From the NCBI RefSeq assembly GCF_004337985.1, contig NC_043740.1:3967030-4031029 (forward strand): DNA of 64,000 nt, in the 5' to 3' direction. This DNA is from Pyricularia pennisetigena. Taxonomy: Eukaryota > Ascomycota > Sordariomycetes > Magnaporthales > Pyriculariaceae. The notes under the pieces were generated by a model. It worked only from the letters and a program-made list of their open reading frames with translations, was not told the DNA's origin and made no database searches. The stretch's first letter is position 1, and every line of letters begins with the position of its first letter. The position numbers and the translations under genes were made by a program. Below are positions 1 to 12,514 of the stretch, in pieces.

Positions 1-221
1 GGGTTGGTGTTAGCATAAGATCACGGCCAAGACCTTCGTTAAGTTTGTCGAGTATATGACTGCGTTCCAGAGCGCTATAGAGACTGCGAGGTTGTTCAGT
101 CTCTCCTTGATAGAGAGAGATCGTCAAGATCGCTTTGCCGGGGCAGTTAACTTGCCTTTCCGGTACCACCGTCACCGACAAGCACCAGCTTGAAGGTGGG
201 GACTTGCTGAGCCTCGGCCAT
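1..221 (-). CDS. ran: Ran/Gsp1 GTPase, first exon (partial, runs off left edge)
   Basis: The first exon (221 to 156) encodes 22 residues starting MAEAQQVPTFKLVLVG and ending in the P-loop GDGGTGK, which is the N terminus of the nuclear-transport GTPase Ran (Gsp1/Spi1). Ran sets nuclear import and export direction and helps spindle assembly. The intron starts at 155 with GCAAGT, so it is a GC-AG intron: the exon ends exactly after the P-loop lysine (phase 0), where Ran continues with TTF. A branch-point-like TGCTAAC lies about 10-18 nt from the left edge, so the acceptor and exon 2 should lie just outside the window. The ATG is preceded by a plausible leader; a 5'UTR intron with donor CAG|GTACGT near 505 is possible. 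The family is sure from the exon; the rest of the gene is not visible. Confidence 0.85.
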
Positions 222-1531
222 ACTTGTGATGATATTCGTGTGTGAGGATAAAAGAAGTCTAGTTTCGCTCGTGGTATCGTCGCAGACACTGTGAGACGCG
301 GCGCGCGATGTCAGTTGAGTTAAATTGGTGTATTGGAGGAAGGAGGGAAAAGATGATGTCGATTTTTGGAGGGGGTTTTGCTCTAGCGTGAAGATTACCA
401 GCCACAAAGCAACCCAAAGAAGTTGAGGCGGAGAACCTGGTGGAAGCGGGGCAATCGGAAGAAGAAAAAAAGAATTAATAATAAAAAAAGAGCGGAAACG
501 TACCTGCGCGTGATGGCTATGTGAAGACTTCGTATCGGGCAAAGAATGGAAACTTCAGAATGCGGAATGTATTAGAGAAGCTCCTTTTTTGTATGTTTTT
601 TTTTTCTTCGAAAGACTATCCCAGCCCAAAAGCCTGACCAGGCGAAAAACTCGTTGGCAGCCTGGTGGCGGGGTAGCAAGATCACGTGAGCCGGAACGAC
701 TATCTGCACCCAGACGTCAGCGCCTTTTGTATGTGTGAAAGCTCCACCATGTGGCAGACCCCACTATGATGCGATGGTAATACTGATGCCCGTCATCCAG
801 GTTAAAATATTTCATTGCTTTTCTCCCCTGAAATAATGATTGCCAATCGTCTCAAAAAGGATCCTCCAAAAATATACTGTTGTGTTTAATCTCAGGTGGT
901 ATCAACACAAGGATATTATCGAAGGCACAATCGGATTTTATTATCTTGTATCATTTCAGGTTTTCAATGCATTTCTTCGAGCATGAGATATCCGTCAGAA
1001 ATCATGATCACGATTTCGTTTCTGTTTCTGACCGATGTTGTTTGCTGCTTTTGCTTTCGCGATGTCTATTCACAGCCAACAGCTTCGGCCAAGCCGTGAT
1101 GGGCCCTTGAGCATTCCAAGCTCTTTCTTTCTACCTTGTTGGCATGCACAAGCAGCCATACCCGAAAAATCACACGAGCATTATGTTCCTACGCTTAGGA
1201 CATAGAATGAGGGTCCGAGATTGCAGATCGCACTTAGCTAGTAGCTCATGGCTCCCAGAGCGGGATTGTAAAGACTACCACCAGACACACAGTCGAGTAA
1301 CGGATGGTGCATCCTGACATTGTGTATCCTCCCATGCTGAGATGCCAACTCCGTCTTCCTGAAGGAGTGGGGCAAGAAGCTGTCTATTCAGTGCAAGATC
1401 CTGTGATGTTTTGAAGTGCGCAACGTTGAGGGAGCTTTGATTTTTGCTGCTTGCCTCGGAGCCAACTTCACCTGTACTCAATTAATACGCAGATGCTGTG
1501 ACGACGAAACAACACCTGGTGAATCGGCCTG
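222..1531. other. Intergenic: Ran promoter/5'UTR and Nas2 3' flank
   Basis: No gene seen. The left part is the Ran leader and promoter, with a T run near 587-605; the right part is the 3' flank of the Nas2 gene. Short open frames here have no codon pattern or family resemblance. Confidence 0.6.
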
Positions 1532-2484
1532 TTAGATGGGTACTATGTGGCAACCCAACAGCCCCCTTCCTCCCCAATCCCTCCTGGGCCTTAGACTTAG
1601 CTGGAGTTCTTGAGGGTGGCCCGCGCCGGAACTCCTCGACACCTTGACAAGAATGGTTTGCTGGGAAGAACTGTTAGCTTTCCTGAAAATTCAATGCACA
1701 TAAGTCCCACGGGATGCGCTTACTCCTTCGTTGCCTTGGACGCACTCGGCAACTCTTTTCAGTCCGTCGTGGTTCGCACGATTGACGTAGCCAAAGTTGC
1801 GCACAAGGTCACCCGCCTTGAGCCCTGCTGAATCGGCCGGGCTATTGTCGACAACACTGTTCACCTTTGCAAATGGGAGTTCCAGGGTTTCAGGAACTGA
1901 ATCTACAAGCTGTGATGCTTGTTGCTGTTGCTGTCGATGGCTAGTGATGTCTTCCTCTTCCTCGTCGTTCAGATTTGCGAAGTGCTCGTGGAGCTGTTTT
2001 TCGATGGTCGCCATCAAATCCTTGTAATCGTTCCGCAGATGAATGATGCGTGCACGTGTAGTGCGTACTATCGCCATATGTCCATATCAGTCAATGTCAT
2101 CCCATGGGGATTACAGCCGCTTGGGCTAGAGTGGAGACGGACTTTGAGGAACATCGATATCGGCACGAGGAAAACCGTCCGGGGTCAAGAGGTTCGTGTT
2201 CATGTCAACATTGTGCTACAATTACTCCGCCTAGCCCAGTCAGCAGTCGCCCTTCCTCGCCGGCATCTTCGAACCATATCGTCTCGCAATTGGTGTTTTT
2301 TTTCTTCTTCTCGCAGATGAGGATGACGCACCGATTCGAGAACGCTGCCCAATGCCTTGAGCTCGGCCTCGAGGTTGTCTTTCTTGCGCTGAAGCTCTGA
2401 GATGGTCAAGTGCCCCGCTCGTCCATTGGCAGTGGGCGCCGAAGTAGGCCCTGAGGGGATTGTGGGTGCATGAAGGTTGTCCAT
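1532..2484 (-). CDS. nas2: 26S proteasome assembly chaperone Nas2 (p27/PSMD9)
   Basis: Four exons, 2484-2332, 2215-2143, 2067-1724 and 1660-1532, join in frame to 232 residues. All three introns are GT-AG (donors GTGCGT, GTCCGT, GTAAGC). Nas2 binds the Rpt5 tail and holds the proteasome ATPase ring during base assembly in cytoplasm and nucleus. The N-terminal helical region carries ELQRKKDNLEAELKAL and then RARIIHLRNDYKDLM. A C-terminal PDZ domain follows (SPADSAGLKAGDLV, then NHDGLKRVAECVQGNEG). The protein ends DWGGRGLLGCHIVPI, a tail typical of the family. Start chosen at MDNLHAPTIPSGP, a family-like beginning. Length matches fungal homologues. The gene is followed by the Ran gene on the same strand, about 1.3 kb away. 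Confidence 0.93.
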
Positions 2485-4259
2485 GTTTTCTTGTGATAAA
2501 ATCAAGCAAGGATCAAGCAGTTGAGGCAGGAAATCAGAGGATCCATTAGTTCGGTCACCTCGGATGAGCGGGAGTCTGCACCATGCACTTGCTCCTTCTG
2601 AAGCCTCACGTTTGATGACTGATGAGTGTGACAGCGCGCAAGTAATTTGTTGTACGCCAGTGGAGCTGCTGACCTGAAGTGGTGGGGCAGGGGTAGCTTC
2701 GGCGGAGATCACTTTTGTACAGAATACAGCACTGTGGGACTTCGAATATCCCCGCCCATTGCAACGCCAGAAACTTAATTAACTTGGCGATACTTTCTGA
2801 TGTTGTATGGTTGAACAAAAGGTCGACCTCCACCTTTCTAGCCAAGTACGAAAGGCGACCAAAGACGTAACGCGTAGCCCACGTGTCTTTTGCATCTCAC
2901 CCACTTATGAGCCATGCTTACCAAGCAAGGAGGTATTTGAGGAGATGGGTGAGCTAGGCAGGTATCTGATTACTCGTTGTTACACTTGCTTGGTGCTCGC
3001 CTTGCTTGAGGTATCTTACCTACCTACCTCTATGTACCTACCTAGCTACCTATCCAGATAGCTAGGTGCTAGAGGTAAGCCAGTAGTGTACCAAGTAAGA
3101 CAAGACCAAGGTCGGCAGACACGTAGAACTTTTTCTAATGCCATTCCTACACACGACAGTGTTGCGAAATTTTAGTATCAGAACCACTTCGTCGCCCTCA
3201 ATACATCATCCAGTATTCGGTTTGTCCCGCCCGGAAAGTTGTGGCTCCGAGCGCCTGAGCTACCATGGTAATCTCTACTTCTGCGCGGGCCAGCCCCTGC
3301 AGAACCTTACGCCGACATCTCGTATAACTTGGAATGACACCAGTCGTCCTGGCAGAACCCCAGACCCTTAGTGGACCCTAGGCTGAAGGTGCTGCTCTGA
3401 AAGCACGGTCCGCCAGTTGTTTCGGTGTGGCCTGTCTAGCATTCCCTGTCCAAGTTTGACCTTGTCATCCCATCTAATGTCGATTTCCTCTTATGCGATC
3501 AAACTGGCAATTATACCTAAGGGGGGGTATATACCTGCCGCCCTACAAACATAGCTAAATATTCCCAGCTAAGATGCCTACCATCTGATTAGGTAGGTGA
3601 GATAATCTCTGAGGCATCTTCATGATCGCAAGAAGCTTGGTAAGCTCATGTGCACACCACGGCCTGCCTGTATTTGTTTCGGTTTATTATCTGCGTGCCG
3701 TGCTAGCCATGGCTTGTAGGCTTTTGGTGTTGCATGGCAAATTTCATTACTCGCTCACATCGCACAGGAATACCCAGCAAACCTACCTGCAGACGCCAGC
3801 TTTCTGCCTTGGTAGTTACCCAGGCACGGCAGGTAGCTGAAGATTGATCACCCCTCATTTTGTACGGCTTGCTCCATTCGAAGACGCTTGCTGGTGAAGA
3901 ATTATTCGATATTTATCAGACTATTAATGAGCAGGAGCAACCCCTGATTCCCCATCCCCCCTACCCCTGAAATCGAGGTGAGGCTGCTTTCACCGGGACC
4001 AGAAGATTGATGCTTTGACCGTCGCAGCGGACCATCCGGTACATTCATCACCCTTCCAAGTTTGTAGGTGGATCTCCTTACCACGCGTACGAGTCGGCCG
4101 GTACTACCTCTATCCTCATTTGAGTTTATCATGATCTGATAATAAGAGCCCCGAGCTCTGTGTACTCTTTGGTGCTTCTCCTGCTCTTTGGATCTCTTGC
4201 GGTTTTGGATTTTCTGTTAGTCTTCTTGGACAGACCATTTACATCCACCAGGCTCCGTC
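2485..4259. other. Intergenic between divergent Nas2 and RhoGEF genes
   Basis: About 1.8 kb without a supportable gene, holding the promoters of both divergent genes. It contains a TACC-type degenerate repeat at about 3017-3053 and a G-run followed by TATATACC near 3520. The last few hundred bases are probably the RhoGEF 5'UTR. Confidence 0.6.
3017..3053. repeat. Degenerate TACC tandem repeat
   Basis: Repeated TACC/TACCTA units with a nearby TAGCTACC...GATAGCTAGG imperfect palindrome. This kind of TACC/TAGG repeat is common between genes of Sordariomycetes. No function is implied. Confidence 0.7.
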
Positions 4260-7200
4260 ATGCCACATACAACCACGGACGACGGCTCGCCGACTTCTTC
4301 CAGCTCGCCAGAATCACCGGCCGCCTCTGTGGTCGTCCATCGGACTAGGGGTATTAAGCGGTCCTCAGGGGTGCCACCACTGTTCATACACTTGACCAAG
4401 CCTGTCGCTAGATTTTCCGGCCATTATGAGTGCAGCAACTCGTCATTGCCTTCACCGCGCCATGAAGGTGGCGTTGGGCAAGAAGTCGATGAGGGCTGGA
4501 AGACTTTGGATAGTATCACCGCCTTGCAGCTTGTCCTAGATCGTGATCGAGGAGCGTTGGCTCCGCCGACGCCAATATCTCCCATGTTTACAGAAATGGA
4601 CCTCCTTGCAGTCCAGCACACATCACAGGGATCGCCCACCCATCACAAGAGGCCATTCCAGAAATGGATGAATACACTACGAAAACGCGGCATGCAACGC
4701 CTGAGGATCGCAGAGTTGGACCCTGTCTCCCCGAAATCGTTTCGTAACATAGACACCGAAGTGGCCAGGTCTTACCAGCGGGGCCACCGCCGATGCTCGT
4801 CATCAGACTCGTCAGTCGATTTCGTCACCGCAATGAAAAGTCCAAGTATAAGCCTCGCAAGCTTCACTGCCTTAGGTCTCCCACGACGAAATGCCGGAGT
4901 CACCTCCAACAAGGCGCCCTCACGGACGGGCCGCAGCAGCAGGGCTTATATGTCAGGGTTAAGAACTTCTGAAGATAGTCAGTATCCAGCAAAGTCTCCG
5001 GCAATGGATCCTGCTATCGTGGAACGCTCTCTGCAGCGCCGACGTATTCTTAACGAGTTGATCAGTACAGAGGAAGGCTATATTGCAGATGTACGCTTTC
5101 TCATGAATGTAGGTTTTTCCATCTCTTTTCCAGACCAGGCTCACCTGCCACATACTAAGCCAAAATGAATGACCGCTAGGTCTATGTCACCATCCTCGCG
5201 TCTCTACCTACACAATCTCCTGGCCTGCGATCTTCAATCAACAGAAACATGACAGAGATTGTTCAGCTTCACGAGGAGCTGCTGGAAGAACTGCGATTGG
5301 CCATACCCGATTCCGAATACGCGCAGTACGAAACTTCCACCGCCCAACCCCCAAAGTCAGGAAGACGAGGTCATTATCGTTGGCGAAGTCTAGACTCCGT
5401 TCCCGAAGATAAGAGCGACGGGATGGCGTGGCTACGGGCAATTCCTGGGGTGATAGCAGATCCTCAGGTGGCTGCTGAAGTCGCCAGAATCTTTATCTCA
5501 AAGGCGAGTGATAACTGCCTCTCTTCGTGCCGAACACATGAGCATCCCCTATGTATGCTGACCGAGAGCAAACAGATGAACTCCTTTTTTATCTACGAAG
5601 AATACGGGGCCAAATATGAGCTCATGATTAAGGATATCGCAGAGGCCCGTCGAACTATGACGGACTGGGAAAAGTACCAGAAGGGCTTGGAGGCATTGGC
5701 TGCGTCGTTGGGGCCAGAAAAGAGTCACCGTGAAAGCTCCAAAAAGTCTCTAACCGTTTCAGATCTACTTGTCAAGGTAAGTCACCAATCCGGACACAAC
5801 CGCCGCCGACGAAACGAATTGATACACTAACTGGGGATGTGTCACAGCCGATACAACGCGTCTGCAAATACCCTCTCCTCTTTGCGGAGCTCTTGAAGTA
5901 CACTCCTGTTGTCGACTGTCCTCAGTCGCATATGGTGGTTGAAGATGCCCTTTTACGTCTCAGGGAAGCCACGGCAGAGATCAACAGGGCAACCGATGAC
6001 CCCAGGATCAAATGCACACTTCAAAGAACATGGAATCTTCAAGATCGCCTCGTATTTGCGGACCAGGTTCGTAGATTTGATTGATATGAGTTGATCCCAT
6101 ACTTTTTAACGCTGTTATTGACAATAATCCTACCCAGATTCTCGATGCAGCCTCAAAGAATTGCATCCGCTCCTTTGGTCACATCCACCTCTGCGGCGCG
6201 CTACATGTTTGCTGGCAGACGAAGGATTCTGTGTCTGGGCAATACTTGATATGCCTTCTCTATCGAGATTGGCTTTGTATTGCATCTGCAAGCAGATTTG
6301 GACAGACTTACACAATCCTCTTATGTGTCTCTTTGACGGATGTCAAGGTTGAAGACGCCGACAACGGAAGAGGTGAGCAGAGACATAGCCAATTGCAGGT
6401 ACTTTGAGGTCCCCGCTGACAATAATTGACTTGAACATCAGGGCTTCAGTGCCATACAGCGCCGTACTCGTGGAAACTTGTTTTCCAGTGCGATAATGAA
6501 CTGTACGAGGTGATCATGACTGCCTGCAGCCCTCGGGAATATCACGAATGGCGTAGGCGCTTAGAACAATTGAGCTCAGCGCACATCTCCAGTCCTTTGA
6601 ACCCAATGTCTTTTCGAGCCCATTCTATGAACATCAAGAGCTTGGGCGCAGTGTTTGGGAAACCAGGTTGGTATCTTGCCTCACCTGTTCAGGGCAACAG
6701 AGGTTTTTGAGCTTTGCTGACATGGCTTGCTGGTTTGTCGCAGGTACCGTCGCTCGACGAATTTCGATCCATCGTGCAAGCACTGCCGGGCCTAAGGCGA
6801 CGCTCTGCCAAGTAGTCTTGAAGAACACTACCGTTGAGAGAGAAAGTTCCGTTATGGTCGCCACAGTATCAGCCAAGACTCGTCTCCATAGGTCACAGTC
6901 GCTCGTGGCGCCGCCGGAAAGTCGCGTCACTGTCCTCTCCCCTTCCAGGGGTGATCGGTCCAGGCTGGAAGCAATCTTGTCAGATGTGTGGACGCGTGAG
7001 GCTCTGCCCTTTCCGGGGATGACGGTCCGTTCACGAAGCGAGCATCTGGTCCGCTCGAGTGCGTCTTCGGTAATGAGGAAGCTCAGTGTAGCAAGCATCA
7101 CAAGCTCCTTTACCAAGCGGTCTGCGAGCATTGCTAGTACGACGACTCGTGCTGGCGCCTCTGTGGCTGCCGCTTTGGACGACAGCAACAACACGGCTCT

Positions 7201-7837
7201 GATTGCGACCAAGACTGCGATTGAGAATCACCGCGGCGCCTCGTTCTTAAGATCTCAGAAGAGAGGCGATTCTTCAAGCCATCTAACGATTGATACAAAG
7301 AGTGTTGCTACAATGCCTATAGGCTCGGGCGATGATAGGAATAGCAGTGATGGGATGGGTTCAACTGGAGTCCTCTCAGTTTCTGATACTGCTATTGACA
7401 AGTATGGAATCACTGGTGTGAGCAGGGATCCTCGAGTGGTGATTGGGGGGGATAGGTCTCACGAGTCTGCTGTCCAGATCTCAAGGCCCGATCTTTCGAT
7501 GCTACCATCATCTCCAGCTATCACGGCATTCGATGGAGTCGACAGCGCATTGGCAAGCTGCCAGAACTCAGTAGTATCGTCAAGATCGGACAAAGCAACG
7601 GCGGCAGTCGAGGCCACGCCAATACCCCTTGGTCAACCAGCTCTTGGGCGCTTGGACACGACGTCCGTTCGCGTCAGCAGCGATGCTGTTCCCACGACGC
7701 CGAGCCGAAGAGGCACGGGAGATACAGCCGGCTGTGGTAGCGAGACGCCGTCTTCTATCAAATCGGCGCGCCGCTGGACAAAGGGCGGAATAAATCGTGG
7801 CGTTAGTTTTCGGGGGCTCCGCAATTTGTTCGCTTGA
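4260..7837 (+). CDS. Rho guanine nucleotide exchange factor (DH-PH domains)
   Basis: Six exons, 4260-5108, 5180-5776, 5848-6066, 6138-6372, 6442-6666 and 6744-7837, give 1072 residues; all five introns are short GT-AG (69-77 nt). Residues 1-260 are serine/proline-rich and disordered. A DH domain starts near residue 263 (RRILNELISTEEGYIADVRF) and runs to about 555, with the conserved last-helix motif PIQRVCKYPLLFAELLKYTP. A PH-like region follows at about 556-710, with SWKLVFQCDNELYEVIM and CSPREYHEWRRRLEQL. The last 360 residues are S/T-rich with scattered basic stretches. Such proteins load GTP on Rho/Cdc42 GTPases at growth sites. I cannot assign it to a named fungal RhoGEF; no BAR, CNH or DEP domain is visible. 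The start is the first ATG of the long frame. Confidence 0.88.
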
Positions 7838-9054
7838 AAAAAGTGTCTGGGTAAGGGGTCTCTTTTTTTTCTTCTTTTTTTTCTTTCCTTTTGTTGTCTA
7901 CCTTCCCATTCTCAAAAGCCTTCTGTATAACATAATTCTTTGTCACATGGGACGGTTGGGATTTGCCGTCATCCTTAAGTTACCTTTACCTACCCAGCTA
8001 CTGTTCGGTCATGATGGTTGTGTGTTTTGATAGGCTCAGCAAGGCCAATCTTTTTGGGGAGTTGCTTTTTGCATGTGTGAGTTTTGGAGGACATTGGCGG
8101 TGGTGTTTTGCATCGTCACGAAACTTTTTTTTTTTCTTGTCTTGTTCTGTTTAACAAATGTACAACTTCATAGTCTTGATGGATTTGTTTTTGTTTGAGC
8201 ATATTAACAATGCATTGCCTAGCGGATGGATAGTCACAGGGCCGAGACTCAAGTTACTTTTCGGGTTCGGCTGAACTTGGATGCTATATATTATTAGTGT
8301 TCACAGCGCTGTGTTGGGCTTCAATGACGTCGACCCTCTGAGCGTAGTATTGTAATTACTAGGTGCAAGCCCAGTTATGGACACCATTACAGTTGGACGC
8401 AGGAACCGGCAATGGAGCCGAGCGTGCCTGAAGTACACTAGTGTCCGAGAATAAGACGAAGCTGCCCCACTGGCTGATGTGCTATCGCCAGGGACTTACT
8501 GTAGTATCCTGTGTAGTATTGAGAGCTTCCGTCAGGCTGAGCTTGCCCCGCCCTTTGCCAACCCCACTTCGCAAATCCAGACATGGGAGCAGCGCCTATG
8601 ACGTAGTGATTTCGGGCAGTTCACATCGGCTTTTCCACAATGATGACGATCGTTGGCGGAACTGTTTTGCTGTACACTCGAAAGCATTGGCCAAGCCGCG
8701 CAATTGTTAGCAGACCCTCAGTGACCAGGTGGTAAAATGCAGGCGGGCCAAGTTACTTGACTAACAGATTATCAGGATCTTGGTAGGGGCTTGCAGGTAG
8801 CTACGTAAAGCCTTCTTTCTGATTCTACGGTAGCACAGGTACCGATCCCGTACCAACACCGGATGTCTTAAAACCCCATCTCAGCCCTTCCTTTCAATTG
8901 TCTTTCATCTCCTTTGATCATTCACTATTCATTGAGCTCAACACATTTCTCAAAAAAAAAAAACGAAACTTTCTCGACAATCTTTCACAGTCCATTCATC
9001 TTCTCTTCGGACCATAATCATCAACACCACACAACCACAAACAAATCAATCAAA
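7838..9054. other. Intergenic: RhoGEF 3' flank and promoter of the Rtc3-like gene
   Basis: T-rich RhoGEF 3'UTR (7860-7892, several T runs). From about 8880 there is a C/A-rich leader with an A12 run, ending in CAACACCACACAACC-type sequence just before the next ATG, as in well-expressed fungal genes. No additional gene seen. Confidence 0.6.
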
Positions 9055-10080
9055 ATGACCAAGGGCGAGGCTGTTACCACCAAGATCCACTACAAGGGCA
9101 ACCAGGACGACTTTGTCGTTTTTGTTGACGATGTCGACGAGTTCAAGAAGTGGAAGGGAGACAAGTCAGTCCCCATGGCCAGCTTCATCTCCAGCTTCAA
9201 GATCTTTGTAACACACGCGTGAGTTGGCTCCTGCCTCATCCTGAATTGTCCTTCTTTCATTTGTCATGGGAGGCTTAATAGCTCGCACCCTCAGAAGAGC
9301 CGCGGGGTTATCAGCCGTAGTCGGTAGAGGTTGTTGGGAGTTCAAACTGCTGTACCAACTTTACCATGACGTCAATCAGCCACGATCATCCGATTCCGGT
9401 TCATTGTTGATGCTAACCTAGCGTAACTTGGCTGTCTCCAGACATGGCGCCACAGGCATTCTAGATGCTGCTTCGCAGTCCATGCTCGACAATGAGTTCG
9501 GCACCCACGTCGACGAGGAGGTCATCAAGCAGATATTGGAAAAGGGCGACATCAAGGAGTCCAAGGTAAGCGATCAATCTCTTCTCCAGCACAATTCAGA
9601 CGCCACGCCATCTACGAAGGTAGACGTGTCGATTCAGATACCCGCACCTTCAAGCACCAAAACGTCATGACCCCGCCCACCTATCCTGGCATCCCCGTTG
9701 GCGGAAGCGAGTCCTTCCTCGCAGGCGGGCTGTTGGTGGGGCTATGGAACGGGCGGGGCAATGCATTTGACATGCGTTCATGCATTGCCCGGCCCGGAGC
9801 TGAGGTACCCAAACTACCTAGCTGAGCCCGTATAGCATGATCTATTTGCCTGAGGATTTTCCCAAGGGAGGGTTGAGGCTATTTGCCAGGCATAACGGTC
9901 TACGGCATGAGCCGGCTTGCTTGGGTGCTGGACGGGTGGGGATTTGTGCACGAAGCCATCGTTGGAAAATTCTCGAACTTATCAAAGTGGACTTCCTTAC
10001 TAACTAGCCTTCTTCCATAACAGTTCACGGAGCGACAAGGACCCAAGAATGACGCCAACGGCCCGATGGCTGCCCATTAA
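9055..10080 (+). CDS. Rtc3-like small SBDS-domain protein
   Basis: Three exons, 9055-9218, 9442-9565 and 10024-10080, join to 114 residues. The protein matches the stand-alone SBDS N-terminal fold of yeast Rtc3 (YHR087W): KIHYKGNQDDFVVFVDDVDEF, then SSFKIFVTH, HGATGILDAASQSMLDNEFG, and a C-terminal FTERQGPKNDANG. SBDS itself acts in 60S ribosome maturation. The small fungal paralogue is linked to RNA metabolism and stress, but its exact reaction is unknown. Intron 1 is 223 nt and intron 2 is 458 nt, long for this genome. Intron 2 stays open for about 35 codons after exon 2, so retention would swap the ERQGPKND tail for a short Ser/Thr-rich tail. The CAATCAAAATGACC context supports the start. 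Confidence 0.87.
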
Positions 10081-12514
10081 GCTTGACAGAACAAGCAGTT
10101 TATGATGGCTTCCGGAGTTTTGGGATGGGATAGGGCAGCATTGTTCACATGTTTGATGGAATGGGTAATGAATGGTTGGCGTGCCGTGAAATAAGCTTCA
10201 TTCGGACACGCGAGGCAATCGTCAGGGTGGTGGGGGTGGTCGTGATAGATACCCATGGACAGACGATACATAAAGTAGCAAGCAGCGGTTTACTAGCAGG
10301 CAGTTAGGGACCGTAAATAATCTGCAATGTGAAGAAGCCTCAAAACGTCATGACCCAAGGACAAACGCTTTCTCCCCAGAATAGAATACACAAGGTGAGA
10401 CGCAAACGATGTTTTCACTTCTAGTAGGTGAGAGGGAGGTGTGAGAGTGCTGGCGTGCGTAAAGCCTTTTTATTTACTACTGGTATCCTTTGTCGATGGA
10501 TAAAATTATCGAGTCGTTTCGGGATGGTTTCGTTTGAATGAAAAGTGTCCTGACGAAGAGACAAGGTTGGCGGTCTTTATGCCTGAGGCACCCAAAAGTC
10601 ATAAATACCATACCAGACAGAGTTGCGGATTTTTCAGTTTTTACTGCGAGATGCGACAAGGGAAGCCGTACATCCGATGTTATGCCAAGATATTTATTTT
10701 CAAAACAGAGTTTTCTGAAACAATCCAGCCCGGCCATATGGAGATACCGATCCGATGGCACAACTTGGTCCTGGTTACGGCATCTTAGGACGACAGGCAA
10801 AGTTTGCTATTCTATGCAAGTACATACCTACAGGTCATGTCAGGTCATGATTTTCGTACCACCTTTTTTCTTTTCTGCGGTAGGTGAGGGGCGGGTAGTT
10901 CCCCCAGGGTGTGATTTTTTTTTTTTTTTTTTTTTTTTTTTCTTCGGTTCTTTTGCCGGAAGCTTTTGGGAAAGGGGGGTCCGGAAGAAAACAACCGACT
11001 GTGATTTGCTTTTTTTTTTTCGTCGGCTCGGAAATAAAAAATCAGGGTTCTATACAGGCTGACATCCTTTGAGTTGGTCGAAGATTTTGTATCTCCTCCA
11101 AACCTTGGCGGGGAGGCTGTCAGTTGGTTGATATATTCCGGAATAGGGAGGAATATTTCCCGGTCGTTATATGCAAGACAACAGGCAAAACCGTTCCTGC
11201 ACAGAGGCGGATCTGACAACTTGTCTTTGCTGAGATGCAAGGTTGGTCAATCCACTCTCTCGACAAGGTCGGCTTGTTGACGAAATCCCCTCACATCGTC
11301 ACCCTTACTCGTGAAAGGCAGACTTGAAATCATAACTAGTATTCAGGTGCAAAAAAAAAACAACCTCGCCAAATTGTGAGGATCTAATGAGACACAGAAA
11401 GGGTATATGTCCTGTTGTATGCAAATGCTTGATAGGAAGAGAAAAAAAAAAATTGAATGAAAAAGACCCGTTGGTGTTTTTTTTTTAGATAGCGTATCAC
11501 CGGAAAAAGAACCCTGAATTTCAAGCCCGAGTTGGGGTATTTGTCCTGTAAAATAGGAGCGCATTGTCCATCCAGCTCTTTCAACCCCCATCCATGAGAT
11601 GGCAACTCGAGAAGAATTCTTGGCCACGATGACAAAAAAAAAAAAAAGAACAAAAAGGTCTCCTCCCCATCGCCTCATTTTGCCCTTCTACCCCTTTCCT
11701 GTACCTGGTCTTGATGCTTGCTTTCCTGGATTCCTCCCAATGCTGCGTAGGTCAAAAGAAATGAGTAAAAGAGTGCCGCGTGTAGGGAAATTATAAGGCA
11801 AAGTAAGAAACAAAACAGGTGGGGAAAAAAAGGGAAAACACCAGTTTAGTGGTAGATGCAATGCTGGACAATGAAACATCATGAAAAAAAAAGGAAACCG
11901 AGGAGGCTTCACCCGAAACCAGAAGAAACCCGTCCAAAAAAAGAAATTCGCCACCTCGAAGCACACTGGAGCCGCCCTCCTTGTTTCTTCACCACATTAT
12001 TCCCATGTAGACTTGTCCTCTGGACTGCAATCCAGTTCTCTCCCACTTCGTAGTCCTTAATCCTCGTATCGGCAATCGCGGCCCGTTGCTTATTATGGTT
12101 GCAAAGCCTGAACGGGTCGTCCAAGTCGCAATAGGCGGGTCGTCGCAAGTAGCCTGAGCCATGAATATATATCGGATCGGGACAGCGGTAGAGACTCGAG
12201 GGCTTGGTCGTCAATCTTGCGTCGAGGTACACTTTGGTAAGAAAGAGACGAGTCGACGGTCGGCGGCAGGTCGGCACGATATCACGATAGAGGCAAATGC
12301 AAAAAGAAGATTGAGAGGCGGGTTGGTGGCAGGAAATTGTCGGAAAATCAGGACTTTGCGAGTCTAGCAAGAAACATAAATCGGATTGGGGTATATGTAC
12401 ATCCCTCTCCAGCCCTTGCTTCTAAAGTAATCCCCAGGACTGGAGTCAAGACATGAGACGTGAGGATTAAAAAAAGGAATATAGTGGCAAGAAGGGCGGG
12501 CGCGGAGCCATAGC
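10081..12514. other. Intergenic, homopolymer-rich, between convergent genes
   Basis: 2.4 kb between the converging Rtc3-like and DUF7727-like genes. It holds the two 3' flanks and many A or T runs (T27 at 10915-10941, others near 11011, 11347, 11635 and 11825). Open frames here consist largely of Lys or Phe runs from these homopolymers and are not genes. Confidence 0.6.
10915..10941. repeat. T27 homopolymer
   Basis: 27 consecutive T. It could be a real mononucleotide satellite or a length artefact of assembly. Confidence 0.85.

Noticed and set aside
10845..11240. Open frames with long Lys or Phe runs
   Set aside because: They are translations of the T27 homopolymer and neighbouring T/A tracts, not genes.
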